Shown here: in pieces, positions 10,459-20,831 of the stretch
Layout of the letters: every line of letters starts with the position of its first letter
Numbering within the stretch: position 1 is the stretch's first letter
Source: Rhodotorula mucilaginosa
Lineage: Eukaryota; Basidiomycota; Microbotryomycetes; Sporidiobolales; Sporidiobolaceae
Direction: 5' to 3'
NCBI GenBank assembly: GCA_034406715.1
Contig: CP137873.1
Coordinates: 959,226-1,023,225, forward strand
Length of the DNA stretch: 64,000 nucleotides
Made by a program: the position numbers and the translations under genes
The notes under the pieces: generated by a model
Told to the model about the DNA's origin: nothing
The model's input: the letters and a program-made list of their open reading frames with translations, nothing else
The model's database searches: none

Positions 10459-12877
10459 ATGGTGAAACGCAGAGTCGCGCCGTCAAAGGGACTCCCGACC
10501 GTCAGCATCTCGCCGACCACGATGGACGCCGCGTCCTACCTCACTCAGCTCCACGAGCGCTCTTCAACCTCGCCGTCTTCGCCGTCCCGCAGCTCGAGTC
10601 TCATCTCGTACGGCACGAGCACCAGCACCGCGAGTACGCGGGCCCGTGCCAGCTCAGATGCCGCCAAGTCGGACGACTCGGCCACCTCGAGCGACTCGGA
10701 GCAGAGCACCCGCTCCACCTCGTGGCGAGGCATCAGCAGCATCATGCCCACCCCGTCCCACATCAGCGCCTCCCGCCCGCCGACCACCGCGTTCGACGTC
10801 GACTTTATCCCCGACCCGGACGACCCGTACTCGCTCCGCCACTCCGAGTACGGCTACGACGTCGACCCCGCGCACCGCACCGTCTCGCGGCACACGCCCG
10901 GCATGAGCCTCAAGGCGAGCGACGAGGAACCGAGCGTATGGGTCTACCTCCAGACCTACCTCAGCTGTACGTTCACGGTACCCCTTTCAAACGTCGTGAC
11001 TGTCGAAAATTGACACCTGCACCCCCAGACGCCGTCTTGATGATCATCGGCCATTTGCGCGATTGGGTCGGCAAGCGCCTGTTCCCCGCCGCGTACTCGC
11101 ACCTCCGTCCGAGTCACGGCTACGCTCCCTTGTTCAGCGACTTTGACTCGTTCTACACGCGCCGGTTGAAACTCCGCATCGAAGACTGCTTCGCCCGCCC
11201 CGTCACGGGCGTCGCCGGTCGGACCGCGACCTGCCTCGACCGGACCCCGACGAACCACTTTGCCGATTTCGTCTTTACGGGCGAGACGACCCAGGCGTTG
11301 AACGTCTCGAGTTACAACTACCTCGGGTTTGCCCAGTCCCGGGGACCGTGTGCGGACGAGGCCGAGTCGATCGTGCGCGAGATGGGAGTCACGACCTGCG
11401 GAGCGAGGAACGACGTCGGCACGTCGGCGTTGCACGTCCAGGCGGAACGACTCGTCGCCGACTTTGTCGGGACCGAGGACGCCATGATTGTCTCGATGGG
11501 GTTCGCGACCAACTCGACCAACCTGCCTGCCCTCGTCAGTAAAGGGTGCCTCGTCATCTCGGACGAGTTGAACCACAGCTCGATCCGCTTCGGCGCGAGG
11601 TTGTCCGGAGCCATGGTCCGCCAGTACAAGCACAACGACATGGTCGACCTCGAGAACCTCCTCCGCGAGGTCATCAGTCAGGGCCAGCCGCGCACGCACC
11701 GCCCGTGGAAAAAGATCTTGATCATCGTCGAAGGGCTGTACTCGATGGAAGGCACCCTCGTCGACTTGCCCCGCCTTCTCCAACTCAAAGACATCTACAA
11801 GGTACCCGCCTCCCCCCCTTTTTTTTTTTTTTTGCTCTTCTTGGTCCGAGTGGTTGCTGACGCTCTCTTGCGTCCCGCCCCCGCAGTTCTACTTGTACGT
11901 CGACGAGGCTCACTCGATCGGAGCTCTCGGTCCGCGCGGTCGTGGCGTCTGCGACTACTTTGGCATCGACCCGCGAAGGGTCGACATCCTCATGGGAACT
12001 TTTACCAAGTGTGAGCTTGCTCTCTCTCTCTCTCCCGGTCCGAGCTTGTAGCTGACATTGCGACTCTCTGACAAGCGTTCGGTGCCGCGGGTGGTTACAT
12101 CGCCGGTTCGCACGACCTGATCTCGGCCCTTCGGTTGTCGTCGCACGCGCAAAACTATGCCGAGTCGATGTCGCCCGTCGTGCTCGCCCAGATCTGTACC
12201 TCGATGGGTTCGATCGTCGGTCCCGACGCGGTCAAGATCGTCCCCGCCCTCGCGAAATTGCCCCCGCACGTCATGGACGGTCGGGATGGGCAGGACCGCC
12301 TGCGCAGGTTGGCGTTCAACTGCCGCTACTTGTCGGGCGGGTTGCGCAAACTCGGCTTTATCGTGTACGGGCACCAGGACTCGCCGATCGTGCCGATGCT
12401 CATCTTTGCGCCGGCCAAGATGGGCCTGTTCAGCCGCCTGATGCTCGAACGGTACAAGATTGTCGTCGTCGTCGTCGCGTACCCGGCGACGCCGCTCGTC
12501 TCTTCCCGAGTCCGGTTCTGCCTTTCTGCTGCACAGTGCGTTTCTTCAAATCGCCTTCCTCCCGCGCTATCGTGCCCTCTTGAGAGACCCAAATCAACTG
12601 ACTTCTTGTTTTCCCCCCCCCCCCCCCCCCCCCCCCCCGCAGCACCAAGGCGGACCTCGACCGGATCCTGCGCGCGACGGACGAGATCGGCGGCGTCCTC
12701 GGCCTGAAACTGTCGCCGCACGGCCCGCGCATGAAGGTCGACGACGTGATCGCCGAAGGGGTCGAGATGGTTCGCGAATCGGAGAGGCAGTACGAGCGCG
12801 CGGTGGCGGCCATCAGCAACAGTGAGGGGCGCGAGTTTGAGTCGTCGTCGTCGTCGTCGGACAAGAAGAAGCTGGCT
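10459..12877 (+). CDS. LCB2: Serine palmitoyltransferase subunit 2 (LCB2)
   Basis: Predicted 699 aa. With Lcb1 it condenses L-serine and palmitoyl-CoA to 3-ketodihydrosphingosine, the first step of sphingolipid synthesis, at the ER. The alpha-oxoamine synthase fold is clear: a membrane-proximal segment ([18 protein letters not shown]), NYLGFA, the ELNHSSIR region, [10 protein letters not shown], and the PLP-lysine motif GTFTKSFGAAGGY with Lys about 468. The last motif distinguishes the catalytic LCB2 from LCB1, which lacks the lysine. The first 120 residues are a Ser/Thr-rich cytosolic extension; a second ATG at 10522 could also serve. Introns: 10967-11028, 11802-11886, 12011-12075 and 12536-12642, the last with a long C run. 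The total is divisible by three. Confidence 0.97.
12613..12638 (+). repeat. 26-base poly-C run in the last LCB2 intron
   Basis: An uninterrupted run of 26 C residues forms the pyrimidine tract directly before the GCAG acceptor of LCB2 intron 4. Homopolymer length in an assembly can be inaccurate. Confidence 0.9.
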
Positions 12878-13302
12878 TGATGAATCGGGGATGGAGAGTT
12901 TTGACGGGTGTCACTTTCTGACAAGTCCCGCCACAGTGGCACCCCCCTCTGATTATCCCATCGCCTCCCGCCCCTCCTTGTCGTGCCTATAGATTCTGGC
13001 TACTCCTCATTCCTTTTTGTCTCCATCTCTTTTCGCACTTTCACTCCCTCCCCCATCCATGCCGCGCATGTTCCTTCCCCCCCTAATCGTTTCGTGACTA
13101 CTTTCATTTCCCTCCCACCCCTTCGATTGTGGGTCTCTCTCTCTCCACATTGTTGCGCTCAGTAGTCCGTTGCTTCGAGCGCACTCAACGCCTGCACTGT
13201 ATGTATCTATTGTTTGGCCATTTCGCGGAACGGGTCTCGCGGTTTCTGGTTTCCTCTTCCAGGAGGCGACCCGTCCGAACAACTAGACTTTGCCCCCATC
13301 TG
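12878..13302. other. Convergent intergenic spacer
   Basis: 425 bp between the LCB2 and RWDD2-like 3' ends. It is pyrimidine-rich on the plus strand and holds no supported gene. Confidence 0.6.
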
Positions 13303-14616
13303 TCAAGAGAACTGGCCCCCGCCGACGACTTGACCAAACGCCTCGCCGAGCCCTTTGGCCGCGAGGAAATCTCGCACGTCGGCCATCTCGGGTTTGTGAC
13401 CGCGGTAGCCCCCGCGCGGGATCAGGGCGGTGATCTCGTCCATCGAGGTAAAGAGTCGGTGCAGGATCGGATCATCGACGGAGGAGGAGGAGGAGGAAGA
13501 CGGTGCGGAAGGGACGAGGCGCGTGCGGAAACGTTCAGAGACCTTTCGGAAATGGATCGAGTCGGAGGTTCGGGCCAGTGTCAGCATGTACGCCTCTCTC
13601 CTGGTGCACACAAGGACGTCGCTGCTTCGCACCTTTTTCTGAAAAGACGGAATGTCGGCCTGCAGCGGTGCGCGATATGTGGTTGCAAGGTGGGACGTGA
13701 TGAGTACAAGGGGCGGGTCGCGGAACGGAGGGTTGCGCACTCACCCAGCTGTTGGCTTTGATGTCGCTCAAGTACGCTTGAACGTTACTCTCCGTCCCTT
13801 CGACACAAAGAAGGGCCGGTTTCCCTGCGCGAGTGCGGACTAGCAGTCAGTTGAAAGGGAAAGGGTAGGGACTTTCGGGGAGGAAAGACGGAACTGACCC
13901 GCGAGAACGAAGCCGGTCAGTCCGTACTCGGGCGCCCAGTTGACCATGTCGTCCCTCTTCTCCCTCGAGCTCAAAGAGGGAAACCAATACCAGACGCGAT
14001 ACTCTTCTTCTCCGTCTCCGGCGTGGTCGGGCCTCTTCCTCCCTCTTTTAGTAGTCCGTGCTCCATCCGCATGCGCTTCTTGTGACGTTTCCGGTTCGGG
14101 GGTAGGTACGAGAGAGGGTGTGAGAGTCCGGATCTGATCGATCATGGCGAGGACAAAGTCGACGTTGGAAGCGAATTGAGCGTCGGCTCCAGGCGCTGCA
14201 GTAGCCGCGGCGGCGGAGGTCAGGGCCGCGCTCAGCTCGTCGTGCGCGGTGCGGGACATCCAGCTCGGTTGAGTCGCATGGATCGTGGCGCGCCGAGTCC
14301 CGTCGGGGAGCGTGAGTGCGGGATCATCCGCTGAGAGGAGCGAAAGGCGGATCGACAACGGCAAGGTGAACGCAGTCTGGTCGTCTTGCTGATCCAAACC
14401 GAGCTGGACAGTCAACGAGAGCTCGTCGGGCTCCCCTGCTCTCGGCCCTGTCCCACCAGCATCGCCCGCTTCGATCCATTCGCGCAGAGTGGGCAGGAAG
14501 GCGGCCGTTTGCTCTTCGAGGGCGAGTTCATCGTCGCCGGGGAAGAGGCCCTGCACGAGATCGATCGCTTCGAGTTGCGCAGCGAGGCCTTCGAGGGGTA
14601 AGCGATCTCGAGTCAT
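13303..14616 (-). CDS. RWD domain-containing protein 2-like (RWD + DUF1115)
   Basis: Predicted 384 aa. The layout matches the RWDD2A/RWDD2B family: an N-terminal RWD-like region (LAAQLEAIDLVQGLFPGDDEL) followed, after a charged linker near residues 200-230, by the DUF1115 part with the family signature around RVWYWFPSLSSREKRDDMV and YGLTGFVLAGKPALLCVEG. The molecular role of this family is not established. Two introns, 13825-13898 and 13660-13744, restore one frame ending at 13303. I chose the ATG at 14614-14616 because the RWD domain begins straight after it; an upstream in-frame ATG would add about 29 residues. Confidence 0.85.
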
Positions 14617-14783
14617 GTCGGGGCCGCTCGACGTCCAAAGGGAGTGGCGCGTGGATCGAGGGAAAGAGTTGGCCAAAAGTCCATGTATCTCTCTCTTCCG
14701 CACCGACGCAGCTACTCAAGCTAGAGGGAATAGTCGGATTTTATGACAACAAGTTCGGGAAAGGGGAAACCGCTCTACGGTCA

Positions 14784-15355
14784 CTACGCGCGCTTGCCCT
14801 GGATCTCGGAGATGCCCTTTTTCAGTTCGCTGACTCCCGACTGCGCCGTCGTTTCGTGTCCCGCCGGAGGAGCATCCCGCGAAGGGACGGTGCCGTGCTC
14901 GCGTCCTGCAACCTGTGGCACGGGGTGGAGTGACGATGTCCGTGTCAGCTTGCTGAGGGAGAAAGGAGTTTCGGCTCGTCGTTCGTGATGGGCAGAGGAA
15001 GCTTACGGCGTCGCCGCCTTGGTCCAAGAACGAGTTGATGTTGCCACGGATCGCTTCTCCGGCTCCGTGCAGCGCATTAAACACGCCGCTGTGCGTGCCT
15101 CAAGTATCGACAGTGGTCAGTTCGCTGTCCTGTGCGAGCTGATGCGGGAACATGTCGAGCCTGCGGACTCACCCAGCACGGTTTCCGAGGTCAGCACCGG
15201 CTCCGCTCGAGGTCGAAGTCGCGTCTGTGAGCGGCGCCGCGTCAATATACAGGATGCCGAAGTGGTTTGTCCGCCGGACGAGGCGAGGGTGCGCTCGCTT
15301 CGGCAGCCGAAAACAGAGTAGCTGAGCGCGACCTACTGGTGTTGGTGGTCGACAT
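14784..15355 (-). CDS. Small conserved-type fungal protein, function unknown (93 aa)
   Basis: This gene is easy to miss because three introns (15225-15336, 15089-15172, 14913-15006) outweigh its 282 coding bases. The joined product is 93 aa, hydrophilic, with a Ser/Thr/Asn/Ala-rich start and a central segment FNALHGAGEAIRGNINSFLD, then a Gly/Glu/Lys-rich tail. Small fungal proteins with a similar HGAGEAIRG core are, from memory, widespread and uncharacterised; this should be tested by search. No signal peptide or membrane segment is present. All three introns have standard donors, and the total is divisible by three, which supports the model. It sits between the RWDD2-like gene and the divergent hydratase gene. 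Confidence 0.72.
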
Positions 15356-15634
15356 GTTCACGTAGTACAAGTCAAGCAGGGGCTGCCTGTGTGGTTGGAT
15401 GGCGAGTTGCTGGCTCGAAAGCTGGCGCGAAAGACTTCTTGAACGACGTCATCGTGTGGTCCCAAGCTTTGAGCCTCCCCTCAGGCACCGGCTTCTTCGC
15501 TTCCGGTTACTCGGCCGCGGCCCGGAATCCCAAGGCCCAAAAAACCGAGCAGCTCGCCGGCACGCAGGAGGAGCTCCGGAAGACCTGCCTTCCTCCTTCA
15601 CTCATCCGCTCTCTTATCACTGACTACGAAAAGC

Positions 15635-17136
15635 ATGTCCGGAATGAACCTCGACAAGGCCGTCGGTCAGTTGACCGTTCCTATGCCCGCCTGCTCGCTT
15701 GCGCTCTCTCACCGTCTCCGCACCTCGCCCCACATCCGACCGAGTGACTGATTTGATGCGCGCACTCGTCCTCCGACTGCAGGCCACGAATCCGCACCGA
15801 CTCCGGTCGCGTGGAACCAGCGTGACCTCCTCCTGTACGTGTCGCCGCGACTTGGGGTGGTGGACCTTTCCGTCAACTGACTCTTCTGTCTCCGTACAGC
15901 TACGCCGTCGGAGTGAGCGCCGTCGAGGAAAGTACCTCTTGCACTGAGTCGGAACTGACAAACCGCCGCGTATACAGATCGGAGCCAAGAAGGACGAACT
16001 CGCCTTTACGTACGAGAACAACCCGAACTGGCACCCGTTCCCGACCGTGCGCTCTCACTCTTGTCTCTTTTCACGCTGGGCTCGCCGCATCCCGTACTGA
16101 TGGTGTAACAATGTGTTGGCAGTACCCCCTCGTGCTCGGACTCAAAGGCGAGTCGCAGGACGTCGTCAACTTTGCCAAGGCGAAAGACGGCAGCGCGCCC
16201 AACCCGGGCCTCCCGCCCCTCGACCCGAACCGCCTCGTCCACGCCGAGCAGTCGATCGAGATCCTCGGCGAACTCCCCGCCGAGTCGGGCAAGGGATGGT
16301 CCCTCAAGCGCAAGTGCGTCGGCGTCAAAGACACCGGCAAGGGGCTCATCATCGACGACGCGATGGAGCTCGTCAACCCGCAAGGAAAAGTCGTCGTCCG
16401 CATGATCAGTTCCGGGTACTGCTTTGGCAAGTTTAACGCCAACGGCTACCAGAAGAGTATCGCGCCGAAGCAGCCCGTCAAGGGAGGCAAGCCGCCCCAA
16501 CGGAACCCCGACTTTGTCTTTTCGGAAAAGACGTCGCCCGAACAGGCGGCCTTGTACCGCCTCTCGGGCGACTACAACCCGCTCCACATCGACGACGCGA
16601 TCGGCAAGGGCATGGGCTTCCCCGGTGAGTTTCCATGCACGGAAGGTCAATGAGCGCCTGAGAAAGTGTTAAGCTGACCCTCTCGACCGCTTCAATCAGG
16701 CGTCATCCTGCACGGCCTCTGCTCGTACGGTACGTCTTGCCGAGCTTCGTTCTGTTTTCTCTCTCTGCGCGCGCGCGCGCGCGCGCACCGTCACTTTGAA
16801 CTGACGTGCCGCGCTCTCTGCAGGCCACGCCGCTCGCGCCATCGTCCTGAACGTCGCCAAGGGAGACGGCCGCCGGCTCAAGTTCATGTCCGGCCGGTTC
16901 ACTTCGCCCGTCCTGCCCGGAGACGAGGTGCGTCATCTCTGTCGAGTCCGTTGTGTTCCTCGGGCTGATGTTCTGCAACCCCCTTATCGCAGCTCGAGAC
17001 TTCGATCTGGGTCTCGCCGGACGCGGCCTCGGGAGGCCAGCGCGTCGACTTTGTCCAGAAGATCAAGGGCACCGGCAAAGTCTGCCTCGGTGGCGGCGTC
17101 GCGCTCGTCGCTTCGGACAAGGGCAGCAAGCTGTAA
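15635..17136 (+). CDS. Peroxisomal 2-enoyl-CoA hydratase 2 (MFE-2 hydratase domain, free-standing)
   Basis: Predicted 314 aa. It hydrates trans-2-enoyl-CoA to (3R)-hydroxyacyl-CoA in peroxisomal beta-oxidation. In fungi this activity is usually the C-terminal part of the Fox2 multifunctional enzyme; here it stands alone, with no dehydrogenase domains. The double hot-dog fold is recognisable, with the catalytic Asp/His in SGDYNPLHIDDA followed by GFPGVILHG. The last residues are GSKL, a canonical PTS1. Seven introns were placed: 15666-15782, 15835-15899, 15913-15977, 16047-16122, 16625-16699, 16730-16823 and 16928-16992; the total is divisible by three. The very short exon between introns 2 and 3 is 13 nt. 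Confidence 0.94.
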
Positions 17137-17799
17137 AGGCGGCGGCCGCGACGGTCGGTTTTGCGGATTCTGTCCGGGTTGGGGATTAGGGTTAAGGGAA
17201 CAAGTAGTCAGTTCTATGTGAAAGTATTCTGGTCGTTTATATGCACGTTTGCTCTCGAGTGTTTTGCAGCGGCTGATCTGTTCGCGAGCTTGATCCGCCC
17301 GAAGCCCAGTTACTGCAGCTGGAAGATCTGTGAAATGAGCGCGCAGAGCTTGCTCGCGTGCACGTTCGACATCGCCTAGTGCTACATATAGCTGCTTGCA
17401 AGTGTGCACGTGCAGGGGCGAGCGCGAAGATCAGGAAGGCGACGTCAGCGATCGCTGCGAGGAGTTCAAAGCTCGAGAAGGCACGTGCGTCGCCCCCTCG
17501 TAGAGATCTCCAACCTCGCGTCGCTACACTCGCCACACGCTCAGCGACATACTATAGACACCGCTCAAGGTGCGTTTGTAGGCCCGGGATACATACACCA
17601 CGTTGCTGTACCGGCCGGTTCGTAGGGATTCCGGCCGCCGGCAGTGCGGGCCCACTTTGGCGCAGCGGGGCTCCTCGATTGACCTTCTCAAGTTTCTTTT
17701 GATCAAATCTCGCTGCCACCTGGTTGACAGGCTCCCCTCTCGCACGCATTGTTCGACAGCTCCTTCTGCTTCTCGTTCCATCGCAATCTGCCCGCCGAG
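17137..17799 (+). promoter_or_regulatory. Intergenic region upstream of the GIT1-like permease with E-box cluster
   Basis: 663 bp with no gene. It contains CACGTG at 17407-17412 and 17482-17487 and CACGTT at 17244-17249, 17361-17366 and 17599-17604. CACGTG and CACGTT are the high- and lower-affinity cores bound by yeast Pho4, and yeast GIT1 is itself phosphate-regulated, so a role in phosphate response is plausible. Binding is inference. Confidence 0.45.
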
Positions 17800-20448
17800 A
17801 TGGCCACCGAAGTCTCACCCGTGCAGGACCGCGCACTCAAGCCTCGCCGCGGCCTGGGGAAGGTGCGGACGGACTCCTGTTTTTGGGGCCCAGACACGAG
17901 CAGCCTATCAGCTGACACCCTCCTACTCTTCGATCGCCGGCTGCTGACCCTTGCAATGCGGCGCGTTGCTCTCGACAGTATGGCATGATCTTTGCTTGCG
18001 GAACAGCGCTCTTGTGAGTCCCCGGTCTCTTCCCAAGCGAGTCTTTCGCAGGAGCGCGAGGTTCGAACCGCTGACTTCTGGCTCACAGTTCCGACGGCTA
18101 TGTGGTGTGCTTTTTCTTTCCGACGGGGCTCTTTCGTCGCCTGTATCCCTGCAGCACGAGCGGGCAACCCTGTGGCTTCCGCTCTCGCCAAATCCGGCGG
18201 AGAAGGAGGCGCGCGAAGCTGACCCACCCGATCCTTGGTTTCCCTTCCCTTCCTCAGAACTCGGCTGCAGGATCGGTCAACACCATTCTGAGCCGACTCT
18301 ACCCCGAGCAGTATGGAAAGAACCATTGTGCGTCGTTTCCTCCCCCTGGTGGTTGCGTCCGCGCGATAATTGAGCTGACCTGCCTTTTCGTCGCGCAGAC
18401 TCGACGCTGTTCTCCGGCATGGCCTATCTTGGAACTGTTATCGGACAGCTCACGTTCGGTTTCTTCGTCGATCGCTATGGTCGCAAGTACGGTAAGCCCG
18501 GGCTGTTCTGATTCTCTGGTCGAAGCGAACCGCGAACTGATCGACTCGGGATGTTGCGCGCAGGCATGCTCGCGGCCAGTGTCATCATGATCGTCGGTTC
18601 GGCACTCTGCGCGGGCGCATACGGCGCGGGAGGATCTATCGATGGCATGTTTGCGGCTTTGATCGTGTACCGGCTCATCACCGGAATCGGAAGTGCGTTG
18701 GTTGGCCGTATTCAGCTGGCCCTCGCATGGCCGGCAACCCGTCCTCACAAGTACCGGAAACTGATCTTCCTTTGGCTTGCAGTTGGCGCCGAATACCCTT
18801 CAGGATCCGTTGCAGCCAGTGAGAGTACCGAGAACGTCGGTGTTCCCGCGCGCTGGCAGCACGGCCTCTTCGTCCTCGCGACAAACACGGCGGTGAGCGG
18901 TCGTGTTTACTCCGATTCTGAACAGCTCATACTGATCACTTTCCCACCGTAAGATCGACGTCGGCTTTGTGGTCGCCGCGTTCGTACCGCTCGTTCTGCT
19001 CTGGATCTTCTCCGAGAACCACCTCCGAGCAGTTTGGCGCTTGACCTTCGGAATCGGTATTGTTCCCGCCCTCCTCGTGCTCTTGTGGCGCTTGCGGATG
19101 CCGCGCGAACCGGAGCGGTATCGTAAAGCCGCCATTCGCAAGAATGTCCCGTACCGGCTCATCTTCCGGCGCTACTGGAAGAGTTTGCTGGGCGTCTCGC
19201 TCTGCTGGTTCCTTTATGAGTGAGTGAATGCCCGTTTTGGCTTTCAATGTTGTACCTCTATGCTCACGTTAGACTCTGCAGCTTTATCACGGTACGTGGC
19301 TTCGTCTCCCGCGCTGCTTGATTCAATGGATCCGATCACAACTTTCTCCCCTTGACGTACCTGACTCGCCGCCACCGCGCCCTCCCGCAGTACCCCTTCG
19401 GACTCTTCTCGACTCGGATTGTCGACATCATCACCGGCGGTTCCGACAAGCTAAGCACTGTCTTCGTGTGGGGAGTCGTGATCAACGCCTTCTACCTCCC
19501 CGGCACGTTCGCCGGTGCTTTCATGGTCGACTGGATCGGCCCCAAAAAGCAGTTGATCCTCTTCCTGTGCTTGCAAGGCATCACGGGGTCAGTATCCCTT
19601 TCCTTGCCACGCAGTTATCCTTGACAGAGCTGATTTTGTTTTGCCACCGGCAGCTTCTTCATGTCCGGATTCTACACCCAACTCACGGAGCACGTCGCCG
19701 CGTTCGCCGTCGTGTATGGTATTTTCCTCTCGTTTGGCGAAGCCGGTCCTGGAGACTGCCTCGGGCTCCTTGCCTCGAAGACTTGGCCGACCGCCGCGCG
19801 AGGTCAGATGTGTGAGTTCTTTCACTACAACCACTTGATATTACACCTGGTGCTGGCCCCACGTCCAGTCAACTTTGTGCCTTGGTATCGTTTGCGGGCG
19901 AACCTCCGTGGCGTTAGCGTTCTATGCGAAGAAGCGCTCCTGCTAAGATTCTGACGCTGTTACTTTGGACCACTCGAACAGACGGTCTTGCTGCTGCTAT
20001 AGGCAAGATCGGAGCGTACATTGCTAAGTATTATTTCTTTGTGTGGGTGACTACTCAAGACTAACCTGCGATTCTCTCCACAGGCGTCTGGGCGTTCCCG
20101 GCCCTCATTGACGATGTGAGCATCTCCGTGCTTTCTTGGCCCGGCGGAGCTGCTCTTTCTGACTCTCTCTATATTCGACAGTTCCCCAAGGGGCCGAAGC
20201 AGACCTCGGGTCCCTTCTGGGTCGGCAGCGGTCTTGCTTTCGTCAGCGCTTTGATCGCCCTCGTCCTGATCCCCGAAGCCAAGATGGACGGCATGACCGC
20301 AGAGGACGAGCGCTTCCGGGAGTACTTGCAGGCGAACGGTTTCGACGTCTCGCAGATGGGAACGCACAGCCAACTCTCGTCCGGAGACGACTCGGCGTAC
20401 GAGGTCGACACCCGCGGCGAGGACAAGAAGGCGGCCCAGATGGATTGA
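17800..20448 (+). CDS. MFS permease, GIT1-like (glycerophosphodiester/glycerophosphoinositol transporter type)
   Basis: Predicted 495 aa from 14 exons. The major facilitator fold is clear: DGYV at the first helix, [13 protein letters not shown] between helices 2 and 3, and the [18 protein letters not shown] motif after helix 4, which is typical of the Git1 phosphodiester/phosphate:proton symporter branch. Exons: 17800-17862, 17979-18013, 18089-18104, 18258-18327, 18399-18491, 18564-18692, 18783-18892, 18954-19219, 19282-19291, 19391-19587, 19654-19811, 19982-20023, 20084-20115, 20182-20448. The sum is divisible by three. The donor after exon 12 reads CTAAGT instead of GTAAGT, yet only this junction keeps the frame. 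The substrate is inferred from the motif and not certain. Confidence 0.88.
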
Positions 20449-20831
20449 TTCGCCCATGTCCCCTTCCCTTCCTGTTACATCGTCCTGTGTGCACTTTCTC
20501 CACTATATCATTGTTTCAACAGACAAGCGTAGCGTCCATACATAGCCGCGCTGGCTTTCTCAGGCGTGGCCGGCACCTTCTTAAATTCGAATAGAAGCCC
20601 AATATCTATGCAGAAGAAAAACGCTCTCGAATCTCGCGCTTAGTGACTTGACTCGCGACTATGGAAGGTATCCTTTGACTCGGAGCTGATGGAAAAAGGG
20701 CCGGGACGCATGGCAAGCCGACGGCTTCGTCGTGTCGGCCGAGATGTCGCTTCCGTGCCGCGCCCTCACGCTTTGTCAGCTTGACTTACACACGCTGCCT
20801 AGACTCGGCCGCACGCGCATAGACAGCCAGC
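20449..20831. other. Intergenic spacer upstream of the 2-hydroxyacid dehydrogenase
   Basis: 383 bp between tandem genes; it includes an AT-richer patch near 20570-20620. No gene or specific site was identified. Confidence 0.5.

Noticed and set aside
16766-16786. Alternating CG run that might be Z-DNA or a regulatory repeat
   Set aside because: It is a short (GC)n simple repeat inside intron 6 of the hydratase gene; nothing else supports a function.
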